NCBI RefSeq assembly: GCF_016863035.1
Contig: NZ_BOOC01000056.1
Span: 1 to 41,583, forward strand
Source of the DNA: Microbispora corallina
Lineage (GTDB): Bacteria; Actinomycetota; Actinomycetes; Streptosporangiales; Streptosporangiaceae
Reading direction: 5' to 3'
Length of the DNA stretch: 41,583 nt
Numbering within the stretch: position 1 is the stretch's first letter; every line of letters starts with the position of its first letter. A program made the translations under genes and the position numbers. Positions 15,096 through 23,823 of this stretch are shown one piece after another. Below the pieces are notes generated by a model, which was not told where the DNA came from, made no database searches, and saw only the letters and a program-made list of their open reading frames with translations.

Positions 15096-16436
15096 TCACG
15101 GCATGTCGCTGGGCGGGACCACGATGAGCTCCAGGGGGTAGTGCCCGTTGTAGCCGAGGCCGTGCTGGTTCCACACGACGTCCTGCGGGCGGGGCTGGAC
15201 GTTGCCGGCCCTGTCCCTCGCGCGGGACATCACGCGGTACTGCCCGGGGCGGGCTCCCCGCCAGGGCACCTCGAAGCGCACCCACATGAAGGGCTCGGGA
15301 GTGTTGAGCAGCGTCGCCCTCCGCCACGGCATCTCGGTGACCCAGCGCCCGGGCGCGGCGAGCCTCTCGACGGAGACGTCGACGCGGTCGATCGCGCCGT
15401 GTCCCGACCACGCCCGGCCGCGCAGGACGACGTCGCCGGGGTGCAGCGTGACCTCCGGGTCGTGCTCGATGGCGCTGCGGATGGGGCTGACGCTCAGCGG
15501 GACCGGCTTGGGATAGGCCGGACCGGTGAGGACGTGCCTCGTCTGCAGCCCGGTGGGAGGGATGCGACGCGTGGACACCTCGATCTCGCCGAGCCACTTG
15601 ACGAAGGTCACGGCGCTCCATCCCGACAGGAGCAGGCGGAGCGGGTAGCCGTGGTCGACCGGCAGGTCCTGCCCGTTCATGCGGTACACCAGCAGCGTGT
15701 CGTCCTTGAGGACCTTCTCGATCGGGACGACCTGGGAGTAGCGCACCGTCCCGCCCGGGAAGCTCTGGTTGACGATGAGGTCCAGGCCCATGAACTTCAC
15801 GTCCACCGGCGACCGGGCCCCCGCGGCGGCGAGCACGTCCCCGGCCCGTACTCCCGTCCACTCGGCGGCTCCCACCGCGCCGAAGTGCCACTGGGTGTAG
15901 CCGACGGGAAGCCAGCGCTCGTCGGCCCCGCCCGGCGGCAGCTTCGGGAAGAACGCGGAGCAGTTGGCCCCGCAGTCGATCGTGCGCCTCAGCGTCACCG
16001 GCGGCATCGCCAGCAGGTCGTCGTACGTGAACGACCGGGGACGGGCCAGCGCGTCACCGGTGAGCCTGAGCCGCCAGGCGCGGCGGTCGATCCGCGGCGG
16101 GCGCGCCCTGTTGTGGATGTACAGGCGGTCGTTGGGGATCGCGTCCCCGTACTCGGCGTGCCGGCCGTCCAGGACCGCCCGCCCGACCGGGCCCCACTTC
16201 ATCTCCTCCGAGCCGTTCTCCCGGTGGACGAAGTACCGCGACGGCGTGGGCTGGACGACGAAGTTCGCCGCCTCGCCGGAGGGAGGGGCGGCCGCGCCGG
16301 GGGAGGAGGACGCTCCGCGGACGAGGAACGGCGCCGCGGCGCCCGCCGCCGAGCACGCCAGGAACGATCGCCGCGAGTATCCCGTCTCCCGAGGGCGGCC
16401 GGTCCCGTCCTCGCTGTGGTCCGGTCGATGTGTCAC
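15096..16436 (-). CDS. Tat-exported molybdopterin oxidoreductase, sulfite-oxidase family
   Basis: A 446-aa exported Mo enzyme. A twin-arginine signal (SRRSFLACSAAGAAAPFL) lies near residue 25. The oxidoreductase molybdopterin-binding domain follows, with the Mo-ligating Cys in TIDCGANCSAFF and the pocket LVYRMNGQDLPVDHGYPLRL. The C-terminal third is the Mo-co dimerisation (Ig-like) domain (GRAWSGHGAIDRVDVSVE). The family oxidises sulfite or similar oxyanions outside the membrane; the true substrate is unknown. The GTG start is set 7-11 nt after GGGGG; a GTG three codons earlier is possible. No heme subunit is adjacent. Upstream, 16437-16725 shows no gene, only short hairpins. Confidence 0.9.
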   Translation of the reverse strand: MTHRPDHSEDGTGRPRETGYSRRSFLACSAAGAAAPFLVRGASSSPGAAAPPSGEAANFVVQPTPSRYFVHRENGSEEMKWGPVGRAVLDGRHAEYGDAIPNDRLYIHNRARPPRIDRRAWRLRLTGDALARPRSFTYDDLLAMPPVTLRRTIDCGANCSAFFPKLPPGGADERWLPVGYTQWHFGAVGAAEWTGVRAGDVLAAAGARSPVDVKFMGLDLIVNQSFPGGTVRYSQVVPIEKVLKDDTLLVYRMNGQDLPVDHGYPLRLLLSGWSAVTFVKWLGEIEVSTRRIPPTGLQTRHVLTGPAYPKPVPLSVSPIRSAIEHDPEVTLHPGDVVLRGRAWSGHGAIDRVDVSVERLAAPGRWVTEMPWRRATLLNTPEPFMWVRFEVPWRGARPGQYRVMSRARDRAGNVQPRPQDVVWNQHGLGYNGHYPLELIVVPPSDMP

Positions 16437-16725
16437 CGCGAGCACCCCCGTATCTCGCGCCGGTTCGGTTCAGGTCGTTCGAGGCGGGCGTGGCGGCCCC
16501 TGCGGCCGGTCACACCGGCGAACGTCCGGGCCGGTTCGGGGGACGGCGGGTGTCCGCGTCCCTCCCATGAACGAGCGGCGAGGACATGAGTGGGACATGC
16601 CCTCACGTTAGGAAGGCCCCGATCCTCTCACAAGGCGATGACCTGCATTTTTGGTCCCCGCTTGCCCTGTGCGGGCATTACGGGTACTCGGCGGCTGCCG
16701 CCGTGAAACCGCCGAAATGATCCCT

Positions 16726-18207
16726 TTAGGGCAAGCCGGGACCGCCGACGGCGGCGGCCAACGCGGTGGCGGCCGCGGACCGCAAAGTGTCGCCGTCCGT
16801 CTCCGAGGCCCAGGCGACGTGTCCGTCCGGACGGATCAGCGCCGCGCGGACCGGCCGCCAGTCGGCCCGCGACTCGACCGGCCGGTCCTGGCGGACGGTC
16901 AGCCCGGGGGGCGCGGCCGTCCCGCCGGCGACGGCGGAGGCCGGTCCCGCGAAGTCGAGCAGCACGTACCCGCCCGGGACGAGCAGCCCGAACAGCCCCG
17001 TCCCGTCGGACAGCCGCAGGTCCGGGGCCCGCGTGCCCACCAGTGGGTGGTCGCCGGGACCCCGCCCGTAGGAGACGCCGATGCCGGAGACCTGCCGCGC
17101 CAGGTGATGGGAGAACTGCGGCACCTGCCCGACGGCGTCGTTCAGCACCGCGCGCAGGGCGAGGCTCTCGGGCGTGAACGCGGTCATGAGCGCGGTCTGT
17201 CCCCGGGTCAGGAGCAGGGTGGCGGCGCCGACCGGGTGCCTCTCCTGGTGGTAGGTGTCCAGCAGGCCGCCGGGAGCCCATCCCCGCACGGTGGCGCCCA
17301 GCTTCCATCCGAGGTTCCCCGCGTCCTGCAGGCCGACGTTCAGGCCCATCCCGCCGGCGGGGAAGAGGCGGTGCGCGGCGTCCCCGGCCAGCAGCACCCG
17401 GCCGTCGCGGTAGCGGTCGGCGAGGTGCGAGGCGGTCCCCGTGCCGGACACCCAGACCACGTCGCGCAGGCCGAAGTCGGTGCCGGTCACCGACACGAGC
17501 CGCGCCCTGATCTCCTTCTCGCCGGGGAGGGCCGCGTCCGCGCCGGCGTCGCCGTCGATGCCGCCCACCCGGTGGACGCCGGCGCCCATGGGCACGACCA
17601 GCACCTGACCGGCCTCGTTGGTGGCCTGGAAGTACGCCACCGGCGGAGGGTCGTCGAGGATCACGTCGGCGATCCACGTGTAGGCGGTCGACGCGGTGCC
17701 GGGGAAGCCGATCCCGGCCGCCGCCCGGACCGCGCTGCCCACGCCGTCGCATCCGACCACGAATCCCGTCTCCAGGCTGTACGGGCCGTCCGGCCCCTCG
17801 GCCCGCACCACGACCCCGTCCGCCGCCTGGGTCAGGCCGGTGAAGGCGTGCCCGCGGCGGACGGTCACCCCCAGGTCGCGGGCGTACCCCTCGGTCAGCT
17901 CCTCGACCGCCGGCTGCGCGAGCAGGAGGACGTACGGGAAGGGGGTGTCGAGGGCGCCGTAGTCCATCCGGGTGTCGAGGAGGCCGAAGTGCGAGCTGGG
18001 CACCCGCGTGCCCCTGGGGACGAACAGCTCGTCGACGCCGCGCGAGGCCCACAACTCCATCGTGCGGGGATGGACGGTGAAGCCCTTCGAGTGGGTGTCG
18101 CGCTCGGTCCGCCTCTCCAGGACCGTGACGCCGGCGCCGGCGAGCCGCAGCTCCGCCGCGAGCCACAGCCCGGTGGGGCCGCCTCCCACGATGACGACGT
18201 CACCCAT
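16726..18207 (-). CDS. FAD-dependent aromatic monooxygenase (RdmE/PgaE type)
   Basis: A 493-aa group A flavoprotein hydroxylase. The FAD-binding GGGPTG is at residues 8-13. The NADPH/FAD DG motif is CDGVGSAVR (near 155). The GD motif is GRVLLAGDAAHRLFPAGGMG, followed by LNVGLQDAGNLGWKL (near 270-305). The C-terminal region of about 100 aa matches the thioredoxin-like domain of the polyketide hydroxylases. These enzymes hydroxylate phenolic or polyketide rings with O2 and NADPH. No polyketide synthase is nearby, so a catabolic or self-resistance role is equally possible. An 11-bp-periodic repeat block lies about 100 bp upstream, shared with the divergent peptide gene. Confidence 0.9.
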   Translation of the reverse strand: MGDVVIVGGGPTGLWLAAELRLAGAGVTVLERRTERDTHSKGFTVHPRTMELWASRGVDELFVPRGTRVPSSHFGLLDTRMDYGALDTPFPYVLLLAQPAVEELTEGYARDLGVTVRRGHAFTGLTQAADGVVVRAEGPDGPYSLETGFVVGCDGVGSAVRAAAGIGFPGTASTAYTWIADVILDDPPPVAYFQATNEAGQVLVVPMGAGVHRVGGIDGDAGADAALPGEKEIRARLVSVTGTDFGLRDVVWVSGTGTASHLADRYRDGRVLLAGDAAHRLFPAGGMGLNVGLQDAGNLGWKLGATVRGWAPGGLLDTYHQERHPVGAATLLLTRGQTALMTAFTPESLALRAVLNDAVGQVPQFSHHLARQVSGIGVSYGRGPGDHPLVGTRAPDLRLSDGTGLFGLLVPGGYVLLDFAGPASAVAGGTAAPPGLTVRQDRPVESRADWRPVRAALIRPDGHVAWASETDGDTLRSAAATALAAAVGGPGLP

Positions 18208-18308
18208 TCACCGCTCCCGTGTCCGCCGATCGGCCGCGCCGCGGCCGCGGGGGCGCACGCGTACCCCCGGCTCCTCCGGCAGATTGGATCATGCTCCGGC
18301 CGCCGCGG

Positions 18309-18350
18309 CAATGCCGTGCCAATGCCGCGCCAATGCCGTGCCAATGCGAC
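18309..18350. repeat. 11-bp tandem repeat block (SARP-box-like)
   Basis: Four consecutive 11-bp units start with CAATGC: three full units (CAATGCCGTGC, CAATGCCGCGC, CAATGCCGTGC) and one partial (CAATGCGAC). The period equals one helical turn. It lies in the 264-bp divergent gap between the monooxygenase and the cysteine-rich peptide. SARP activators bind direct repeats with this 11-bp spacing just upstream of the -10 (known). On the minus strand a CATGAT -10-like element follows about 15 nt later. Confidence 0.7.
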
Positions 18351-18471
18351 GGGCTGAAATGACCGGCGAATGCCTCCAGAGAGGGTCAGTGGCCTGGACG
18401 CGCTTCGAGGCCGCCGCCGACAATCGAAGTCCGCGATCGCGACCTGCGGCTCGATCGGAGAGGAGCGATCC

Positions 18472-18723
18472 ATGCGGGGAAAGCGACTGTTCACGGTCTT
18501 CGGGGCCACGCTGTTCGTGGCCTTCGCGCCCTGCTCGTTCGGCGTGTCGTCCGCGTCGGCGCAGCCGAGCCTCGCCGCCGCCCCGTCGTCCTGCCAGGGG
18601 TCCCCCACGCTCGGCCTCTCGGCGGGGAACCCGGGCGACAAATGCAGCTACCGGTGCACCAACCACCGCCGGTTCAGGTGCTGCAAGAGGACGGGATGCA
18701 AGCGGGTGAGCGGCAAGTGCTAG
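18472..18723 (+). CDS. secreted cationic cysteine-rich peptide
   Basis: An 83-aa preprotein. Residues 1-30 are a Sec signal peptide ending SSASA. The mature part of about 53 aa has seven cysteines (41, 58, 62, 70, 71, 76, 83) in the pattern C-x16-C-x3-C-x7-CC-x4-C-x6-C. It also has about ten Lys/Arg against one Asp, concentrated in the last 30 residues. AGGAG precedes the ATG by 6 nt, and a strong bidirectional terminator follows the stop, so this is a genuine single-gene transcript. I do not recognise a family. It recalls defensin-like or knottin antimicrobial peptides, but the CxC of CS-alpha-beta defensins is absent. The FAPC in the signal is not a valid lipobox. Confidence 0.8.
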   Translation: MRGKRLFTVFGATLFVAFAPCSFGVSSASAQPSLAAAPSSCQGSPTLGLSAGNPGDKCSYRCTNHRRFRCCKRTGCKRVSGKC

Positions 18724-18738
18724 CGACCCGCTGACAAC

Positions 18739-18769
18739 CCGGGGGGCGCGCCGACCGGCCGCCCCCCGG
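18739..18769. terminator. bidirectional hairpin terminator
   Basis: CCGGGGGGC/GCCCCCCGG gives a 9-bp perfect stem with a 13-nt loop between the convergent peptide gene and feo operon. Confidence 0.7.
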
Positions 18770-18786
18770 CCTGTCGTGCGGCCGGG

Positions 18787-19329
18787 TCAGGACGGCGGGG
18801 CGCCGGCGTCCGTGACCTCGCGAAGGGCAGGGAAACGCCGGCGGAGCGTGTCCTCCAGCCGCCGCTTCATCGTGACGCGCGCCGCCGGGCATCCGTTGCA
18901 GGCGCCGTTCAGGCGGACGGTGACGACGCCCTCGTGGGCGGCGACCAGGTCGATGCCGCCTCCGTGGGAACGGGCGAACCGCCCCACCTGCCCGTCGATG
19001 AGGTCCCGGGCGGCGGTGTACAGCAGCAGGTCCTCCGGCGACTCCCCGGCGTCGTCCTCGGGCGCCCAGCCGGCGGGGTCGTCCAGGGCGGCGTGGAGCG
19101 CGGTGCGGACGCGCGGGCCGTCGGCCGGCCAGCCGCGGCCCGTTCCGAGGCGGGTGACGACGGCGGCCGGCTCCACCCGGACCTCGGCGAGGGTGCCGTC
19201 GGCAAGCAACGCGGCCAGCGGCGCCGGGACGGCGGCCGGTCGTCCGGTTAAGGGCAGCACGTCCGCGGGGACGACCCAGCGCAGCTCGTCGGGCCGCCCG
19301 GGCACCGGCTGGGGATGGGTCGGGACCAT
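18787..19329 (-). CDS. NifU-like Fe-S scaffold protein of the feo operon
   Basis: A 180-aa protein with a C-terminal NifU domain. GACNGCPAA (Cys144 and Cys147, CxxC) can bind a labile Fe-S cluster. The N-terminal 100 aa are a degenerate, poorly conserved region. It starts 6 nt after the feoB stop on the same strand. In other bacteria the third feo gene, FeoC, carries an Fe-S or winged-helix module that tunes FeoB. This protein may replace FeoC or pass imported iron to cluster assembly (inference). Its stop faces the terminator shared with the cysteine-rich peptide gene. Confidence 0.85.
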   Translation of the reverse strand: MVPTHPQPVPGRPDELRWVVPADVLPLTGRPAAVPAPLAALLADGTLAEVRVEPAAVVTRLGTGRGWPADGPRVRTALHAALDDPAGWAPEDDAGESPEDLLLYTAARDLIDGQVGRFARSHGGGIDLVAAHEGVVTVRLNGACNGCPAARVTMKRRLEDTLRRRFPALREVTDAGAPPS

Positions 19330-19335
19330 CGGCGC

Positions 19336-21291
19336 TCACCCGCCCAGCATCGTCGTGATCGTCCTCGCCAGGTACGCCATCACCCACGCGGTCGCGGTCA
19401 GGTAGGTGAACGCGACCGCCGGCCACTTCCAGGTGCCCGTCTCGCGCCGCATGATGCCCACGGTGGCCATGCACTGGAGGGCGTAGGCGAAGTAGACCAG
19501 CAGCGCGGCGATGGTGGGCGCGGTGAACACCCGCTGCCCCGCGCGCGGGCCGTCCGGGTAGGTCATGGAGCGCAGGACCTGCGCCGGGTGCTCCGGGTCC
19601 TCGGCGGCGGCGACCTGGCCGAGGGTCGCGACGAAGGTCTCCCTGGCCGACTGCGCGGACAGCACGCCGACGTTGACGCGCCAGTCGAAGCCCAGCGGGT
19701 CGAAGACCGGGGCCACCAGGCGGCCGAGGTCCGCGGCGTAGCTGTGGTCGACGACGTAGGAGGAGACGGCGGTCGCGTCACCGGGGTCGACGCCGGCCGC
19801 CCGCATCTGCGCGGCCGACTGCAGCGGCAGGTTCAGCAGCAGCCACAGCCCGACGGTGGTGACCATGATGATCGTCGAGCACTTGCGGATGAACGACCTG
19901 GACGAGTCCCACATGGCCACCAGCACCGACCGCGGGGCTGGCAGCCGGTACGGCGGCATCTCCATGTAGAACGGCATGACGAGGCCGCGGCGGTCGCCGA
20001 GCCTCTTGAAGGCCCAGGCGGCCAGCATGGCCGACACCGCGCCGAGCAGGTACATGCCGAACATCACGAGCCCCTGCGCGCCGAACGGGCCGACCTTGAC
20101 CGAGGGGTCGACCAGCAGGCCGATGAGCAGCACGTACACCGGCAGCCGGGCCGAGCAGGTCATGAGCGGCGCGGCCATCATCGTGGCGACGCGGTCGTTG
20201 GCGGAGGGCAGCGTGCGGGTCGCCATGATGCCGGGGATCGCGCAGGCGAACGACGACAGCAGCGCGACGAACGCCCGCCCCTCCAGCCCGGCCCGCGCCA
20301 TCACCCGGTCCATCAGGAACGCCGCGCGGGACATGTAGCCGACGCCCTCGAGCAGGGCGATCAGCAGGAACAGCAGGACGATCTGCGGGACGAAGACCAG
20401 CACCCCTCCGACGCCGCCGATGACGGCGTCGCCGAGCAGCCCCGACAGCCACGCGACGTGGACGTGGGCGGCGACCAGGCCCGACAGCCACCCGAAGAAC
20501 GCCTCCACGTACCCCTGCAGCGGGGCGGCCAGGGTGAAGACGGTCTGGAAGAAGAGCAGCATCACGACGAAGAACACGGCCGTGCCCAGAACGGGGTGGA
20601 GCAGGACCGCGTCGACGCGCTGGGTGACCCGGTGACGCTCGGCGGACCGGTATCCGGCGAAGGCCAGGACCGACTCCGCCCAGGCGTCCGACTCGTCCGG
20701 GTCCGCCGGGGGCGGCAGCACCGGGCGCGGCCAGGACCGCCACTCCGCCAGCCGCTCGCGCAGCTCCCCGATGCCGTGCCCGCGGTGGCCGACCACCGGG
20801 AGGACCGGCACGCCGAGGGCCTGCCCGAGCGCCTCGACGTCCAGGTGTCCCTGCCGGCGGGTCAGCTCGTCGGTGAAGGTGACCACCACGCACGTCGGCA
20901 GACCTCGCGCGAGGACCTGCGCCACGAACCCCAGCGACCGCCGCAACGTGGTGGCGTCCACCACGACCAGCAGGGCGTCGGGCCGCGGCACGTTCTCCAG
21001 GCGGCCGTCGAGCACGTCGACCGTGATCTGCTCGTCGGGGCTGATCGGCTCCAGGCTGTACGTCCCCGGCAGGTCCTCGACCACGTAGCCGCGCCCGCCC
21101 ACGCGGAAGGTGCCGACGAACCGGGCGACCGTCACCCCGGGATAGTTGCCCGTCTTCGCCTTGAGACCCGTCAGGCTGTTGAAGACGCTCGTCTTGCCCG
21201 CGTTGGGGCTGCCGACGAGGGCGACCCGGGGCACGTCCGTGAGGACCGCGCCCGTGCCCGAATCACCGGTGTCGTGGCAGTCGGCGCTCAC
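19336..21291 (-). CDS. feoB: ferrous iron transporter FeoB
   Basis: A 651-aa Fe(II) permease with an N-terminal G domain. The P loop is GSPNAGKTS (27-35), G3 is DLPGTYSL (73 on) and the switch region is SPDEQI. The G4 motif reads TFTD (138-141) where FeoB proteins usually have NxxD, so the guanine-specifying Asn is replaced. The membrane domain has the Gate motifs CAIPGIMATR and a C-terminal Gate region with SAQSARETF. The start is the GTG overlapping the feoA stop (GTGA). It is coupled to feoA upstream and a NifU-like gene 6 nt downstream. A DtxR/IdeR-like box precedes the operon, so expression should rise in iron limitation. Confidence 0.95.
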   Translation of the reverse strand: MSADCHDTGDSGTGAVLTDVPRVALVGSPNAGKTSVFNSLTGLKAKTGNYPGVTVARFVGTFRVGGRGYVVEDLPGTYSLEPISPDEQITVDVLDGRLENVPRPDALLVVVDATTLRRSLGFVAQVLARGLPTCVVVTFTDELTRRQGHLDVEALGQALGVPVLPVVGHRGHGIGELRERLAEWRSWPRPVLPPPADPDESDAWAESVLAFAGYRSAERHRVTQRVDAVLLHPVLGTAVFFVVMLLFFQTVFTLAAPLQGYVEAFFGWLSGLVAAHVHVAWLSGLLGDAVIGGVGGVLVFVPQIVLLFLLIALLEGVGYMSRAAFLMDRVMARAGLEGRAFVALLSSFACAIPGIMATRTLPSANDRVATMMAAPLMTCSARLPVYVLLIGLLVDPSVKVGPFGAQGLVMFGMYLLGAVSAMLAAWAFKRLGDRRGLVMPFYMEMPPYRLPAPRSVLVAMWDSSRSFIRKCSTIIMVTTVGLWLLLNLPLQSAAQMRAAGVDPGDATAVSSYVVDHSYAADLGRLVAPVFDPLGFDWRVNVGVLSAQSARETFVATLGQVAAAEDPEHPAQVLRSMTYPDGPRAGQRVFTAPTIAALLVYFAYALQCMATVGIMRRETGTWKWPAVAFTYLTATAWVMAYLARTITTMLGG

Positions 21292-21590
21292 CCGTCCGCC
21301 CTGACCGTGTACACGCACGCGGCCTGCGCCCTGCGCAGGCACACCTCGTAGTCCTTCACGAGGTAGACGACAGGATCGCGCAGCGGCGCCCGGCGCACCA
21401 CCTGGACCACCGTGCCCGGGGTGAACCCGAGGTCCCGCAACCGGCGGGCCGTGGCGGGCGATCCCGCGGTCGTCACCCGCGTCACGGTGGCCCTGGCGCC
21501 GGGCGCCAGGTCGGCGAGGGGCCGTTCCCCGTCGCACCGCACCGCGGACAGCCGATCACCGGGCTCGACCAAGTCGTCAACGGTGGTCAT
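21288..21590 (-). CDS. feoA: ferrous iron transport protein FeoA
   Basis: A 100-aa FeoA-type SH3-fold protein. RPLADLAPGARATVTRV is followed by LRDLGFTPGTVVQVVRRAPLRDPVVY (given by its parts) and a C-terminal CLRRAQAACVYTV. FeoA binds FeoB and stimulates uptake. The chosen ATG has GAGG about 10 nt upstream; an upstream in-frame start at 21632 would place coding sequence closer to the operator. Its stop overlaps the feoB GTG. It is slightly longer than most FeoA proteins (75-90 aa) at the N-terminus. Confidence 0.92.
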   Translation of the reverse strand: MTTVDDLVEPGDRLSAVRCDGERPLADLAPGARATVTRVTTAGSPATARRLRDLGFTPGTVVQVVRRAPLRDPVVYLVKDYEVCLRRAQAACVYTVRADG

Positions 21591-21643
21591 CCACGCCTCA
21601 CCTCGCCGTGCCGGACGGAACACGATCAACACGATCAGATCAG

Positions 21644-21662
21644 TAAGGCTAGGCTACGCTGA
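21644..21662 (-). promoter_or_regulatory. DtxR/IdeR-like iron box before feoA
   Basis: TAAGGCTAGGCTACGCTGA matches the IdeR/DtxR consensus TTAGGTTAGGCTAACCTAA at 14 of 19 positions (my count). It lies 54-72 bp upstream of feoA. Fe(II)-bound DtxR-type repressor would shut the operon when iron is plentiful. Confidence 0.6.
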
Positions 21663-21743
21663 CAACTGATCGGACGTCTCCCCACCCCGGTCTCCCGGCA
21701 TAGCCTGCCGTAAATCCCCGCTCGAACCCAGGAGGGAACGACC

Positions 21744-22418
21744 ATGGACGTCATCGCGCCCGCGGCCGCCGGCGACACCCGGCTGCGCATCGACGTGTGG
21801 GTCGACGTCGCCTGCCCCTGGTGTTACCTGGGCAAGAAGCGGCTGGAGACCGCGATCACGCAGTCGGACGCCGCCGATCGCGTCGACGTGGTGCTGCACG
21901 CCTTCGAGCTCGACCCGGGGGCGTCCCGGACGGTCGAACCGAACCTCGAGTACCTCGCGCGGCATCTGCGGATGCCGCCCGCCCGGGCCCGTGCGCTGGA
22001 AGAGCAGATGAGGCAGCTCGCCGCGCAGGAGGGCCTTCCGTACGAGATCGACCGCGCGCACGGCAACAGTCTCGACGTGCTGCGTCTGACGCTTCTGGCC
22101 AGGACGTACGGCCTGGCGAACGCGTTCATGGGCGTGGTGCAGGAACGCCTGTTCAGCGGCGCGGCCGACGTCTACGAGCCGGAGTTCCTGGTCTCGGCGG
22201 CCGAGCGTGTGGGCGTCCCGGCCGATGAGGCGCGCGACGTCCTCGACGGCGACCGCTTCGCCGACGAGGTGCGCGCCGAGCACCGGGCCGCCCTCGAGCT
22301 CGGCGCGACCGGCGTGCCGTTCACCGTGCTCGACGGACGTTACGGCATCCCCGGCGCGGTGCCGGTGGACGGCTACCGCGAGGCGATCGCGACGGCCCTG
22401 GGCACCCTCGGCTCCTGA
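21744..22418 (+). CDS. DsbA-family (FrnE-like) thiol oxidoreductase
   Basis: A 224-aa cytoplasmic thioredoxin-fold protein. It starts DTRLRIDVWVDVACPWCYLG with the active CPWC at 24-27. The helical insert and the late cis-Pro segment (ATGVPFTVLDGRYGIPGA) follow. This is the FrnE/2-hydroxychromene-2-carboxylate isomerase-like branch. There is no signal peptide. AGGAGGGA stands 6 nt before the ATG. It is divergent from feoA but separated by the iron box, so a link to iron or oxidative stress is possible but unproven. Members act in disulfide chemistry, sometimes in polyketide pathways. Confidence 0.92.
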   Translation: MDVIAPAAAGDTRLRIDVWVDVACPWCYLGKKRLETAITQSDAADRVDVVLHAFELDPGASRTVEPNLEYLARHLRMPPARARALEEQMRQLAAQEGLPYEIDRAHGNSLDVLRLTLLARTYGLANAFMGVVQERLFSGAADVYEPEFLVSAAERVGVPADEARDVLDGDRFADEVRAEHRAALELGATGVPFTVLDGRYGIPGAVPVDGYREAIATALGTLGS

Positions 22419-22482
22419 CCACCCGTTCTCCCATCTCCGGGCGGATCTTCGGCCGACGTTCCTGCCGCGCCGGTCACGGGCA

Positions 22483-23823
22483 TCAGCCGTCGATGCGGTG
22501 GGCGGTCCAGAACGACGACAGGTCGACCGAGGTGGCGGCCTGCGCGGCGGCCTTGAACTCGGCGGTGGTCGACACCCCGTACCAGTGCGCGGCGGCGTAG
22601 TTCTTCAGCAGGTTCTGCATCGCCGTCGTGCCGATGGCCCGCCGCAGGTCGTGCAGCGCGCACTTGCCGTACGTGTAGACCACCGTGCCGTACCGGCTCG
22701 GATGGGCGTCCCAGTACGCCATCGAGTTGGTGATCTTCTCGGCCGACGACTGCCAGGACACGCCGTTCCAGCAGTTGGTGCCCGAGACGCCGTTGTAGAG
22801 GTCGGTGGCGTAGTCGGCGAACGACTCGTCCAGCCAGGGGCTGGTGTACTCGTCGTCCCCCACGATCCCGTACCACCACTGGTGGGCCAGCTCGTGCGCC
22901 AGGGCGGTCGAGCTGATCACGTCGAGCACGAAACCCGGATACTCCATCCCGCCGAACCAGAAGTTGTTGTCGAGCACCACGTCCACCTCGCCGTACGGGT
23001 AGGCGCCGAACCGACCGGCATGGGTGACGAGCGCGTTCTTCGCGGTGGTCATCATCGAGCTCGCGCTGCCGGAGCTGATCGAGCTCACCCGGTAGACGTT
23101 CACGACGACGCCCGTCGTGGTGGTGCTCGTGGTCTTCACGAACGGCCCGGCCGCCCACGCGAACTCGCGGACGCTCTTCGCGGTCGCCTTCGTGACCGTG
23201 CGGCCGGACGTCCCCGGCGTGTCGGTCGACGTGCCGGTGGCGGGCACCAGCAGCGACGACGGGTGGTCGAGTGTCACCGAGTAGTCGCTGATCAGCGAGT
23301 AGAACGACTCGCCGTTGTTCGAGTAGGGGTCGAGGTGCCAGCCGCTCGCGTCGCGGACGGCCAGGACCGGCAGCGCGTTGCCGACGAAGGTGAACGAGCC
23401 GTCGCGGCCGAACCGGTCGGCGCCGGACGGCACCACGATGCTCAGGTCGAACCCGACGGTGGCGCTCTGGCCCTGGCCGAGCGGCGCGGGCAGCGCGATC
23501 TTCATCGCGGTGCAGCCCACCGACAACGGCGACGGCGTGCCCCCGGTCACGTTGGTCACGGTGACCGGGGTGGAGGGGCACGCCCCGTGGTAGTTGTCCC
23601 ACAGCCGCAGGTAGACCTCGGTCAGGGGGTCCGCGGACGCGTTGGAGAACGTCACGCTCTCGTGCCCCGTCCAGGTGCTGCCCGACGTGTTGCTGGACAG
23701 GGTGACGGTGTAGGAGGGCGACGACGGGGTGCGCGTGCCGTCCGCCGCGTGGGCGGCCGGCGGGACGCCCCAGACGAGGAAGAGCACCACCGCGGTGGCC
23801 GAGACCAGGACTCGTCGGACCAT
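22483..23823 (-). CDS. secreted M1-family metallopeptidase
   Basis: A 446-aa exported zinc peptidase. The signal peptide covers residues 1 to about 27 (AVVLFLVWGVPPAAHA). The N-terminal beta domain is followed by the exopeptidase motif as GGMEYP (292-297). The zinc site is HELAHQWW (311-318) with the third ligand Glu334 in WLDESFADYA, exactly HExxH-x18-E. The protein lacks the large C-terminal domain of classical PepN and is therefore a short M1 peptidase. It probably trims extracellular peptides. It is single-gene, convergent with the DsbA gene. Confidence 0.92.
   Translation of the reverse strand: MVRRVLVSATAVVLFLVWGVPPAAHAADGTRTPSSPSYTVTLSSNTSGSTWTGHESVTFSNASADPLTEVYLRLWDNYHGACPSTPVTVTNVTGGTPSPLSVGCTAMKIALPAPLGQGQSATVGFDLSIVVPSGADRFGRDGSFTFVGNALPVLAVRDASGWHLDPYSNNGESFYSLISDYSVTLDHPSSLLVPATGTSTDTPGTSGRTVTKATAKSVREFAWAAGPFVKTTSTTTTGVVVNVYRVSSISSGSASSMMTTAKNALVTHAGRFGAYPYGEVDVVLDNNFWFGGMEYPGFVLDVISSTALAHELAHQWWYGIVGDDEYTSPWLDESFADYATDLYNGVSGTNCWNGVSWQSSAEKITNSMAYWDAHPSRYGTVVYTYGKCALHDLRRAIGTTAMQNLLKNYAAAHWYGVSTTAEFKAAAQAATSVDLSSFWTAHRIDG

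Noticed and set aside
18370..18471. A longer start for the cysteine-rich peptide
   Set aside because: The first 34 codons would hide the signal peptide, and the AGGAG site fits the internal ATG.
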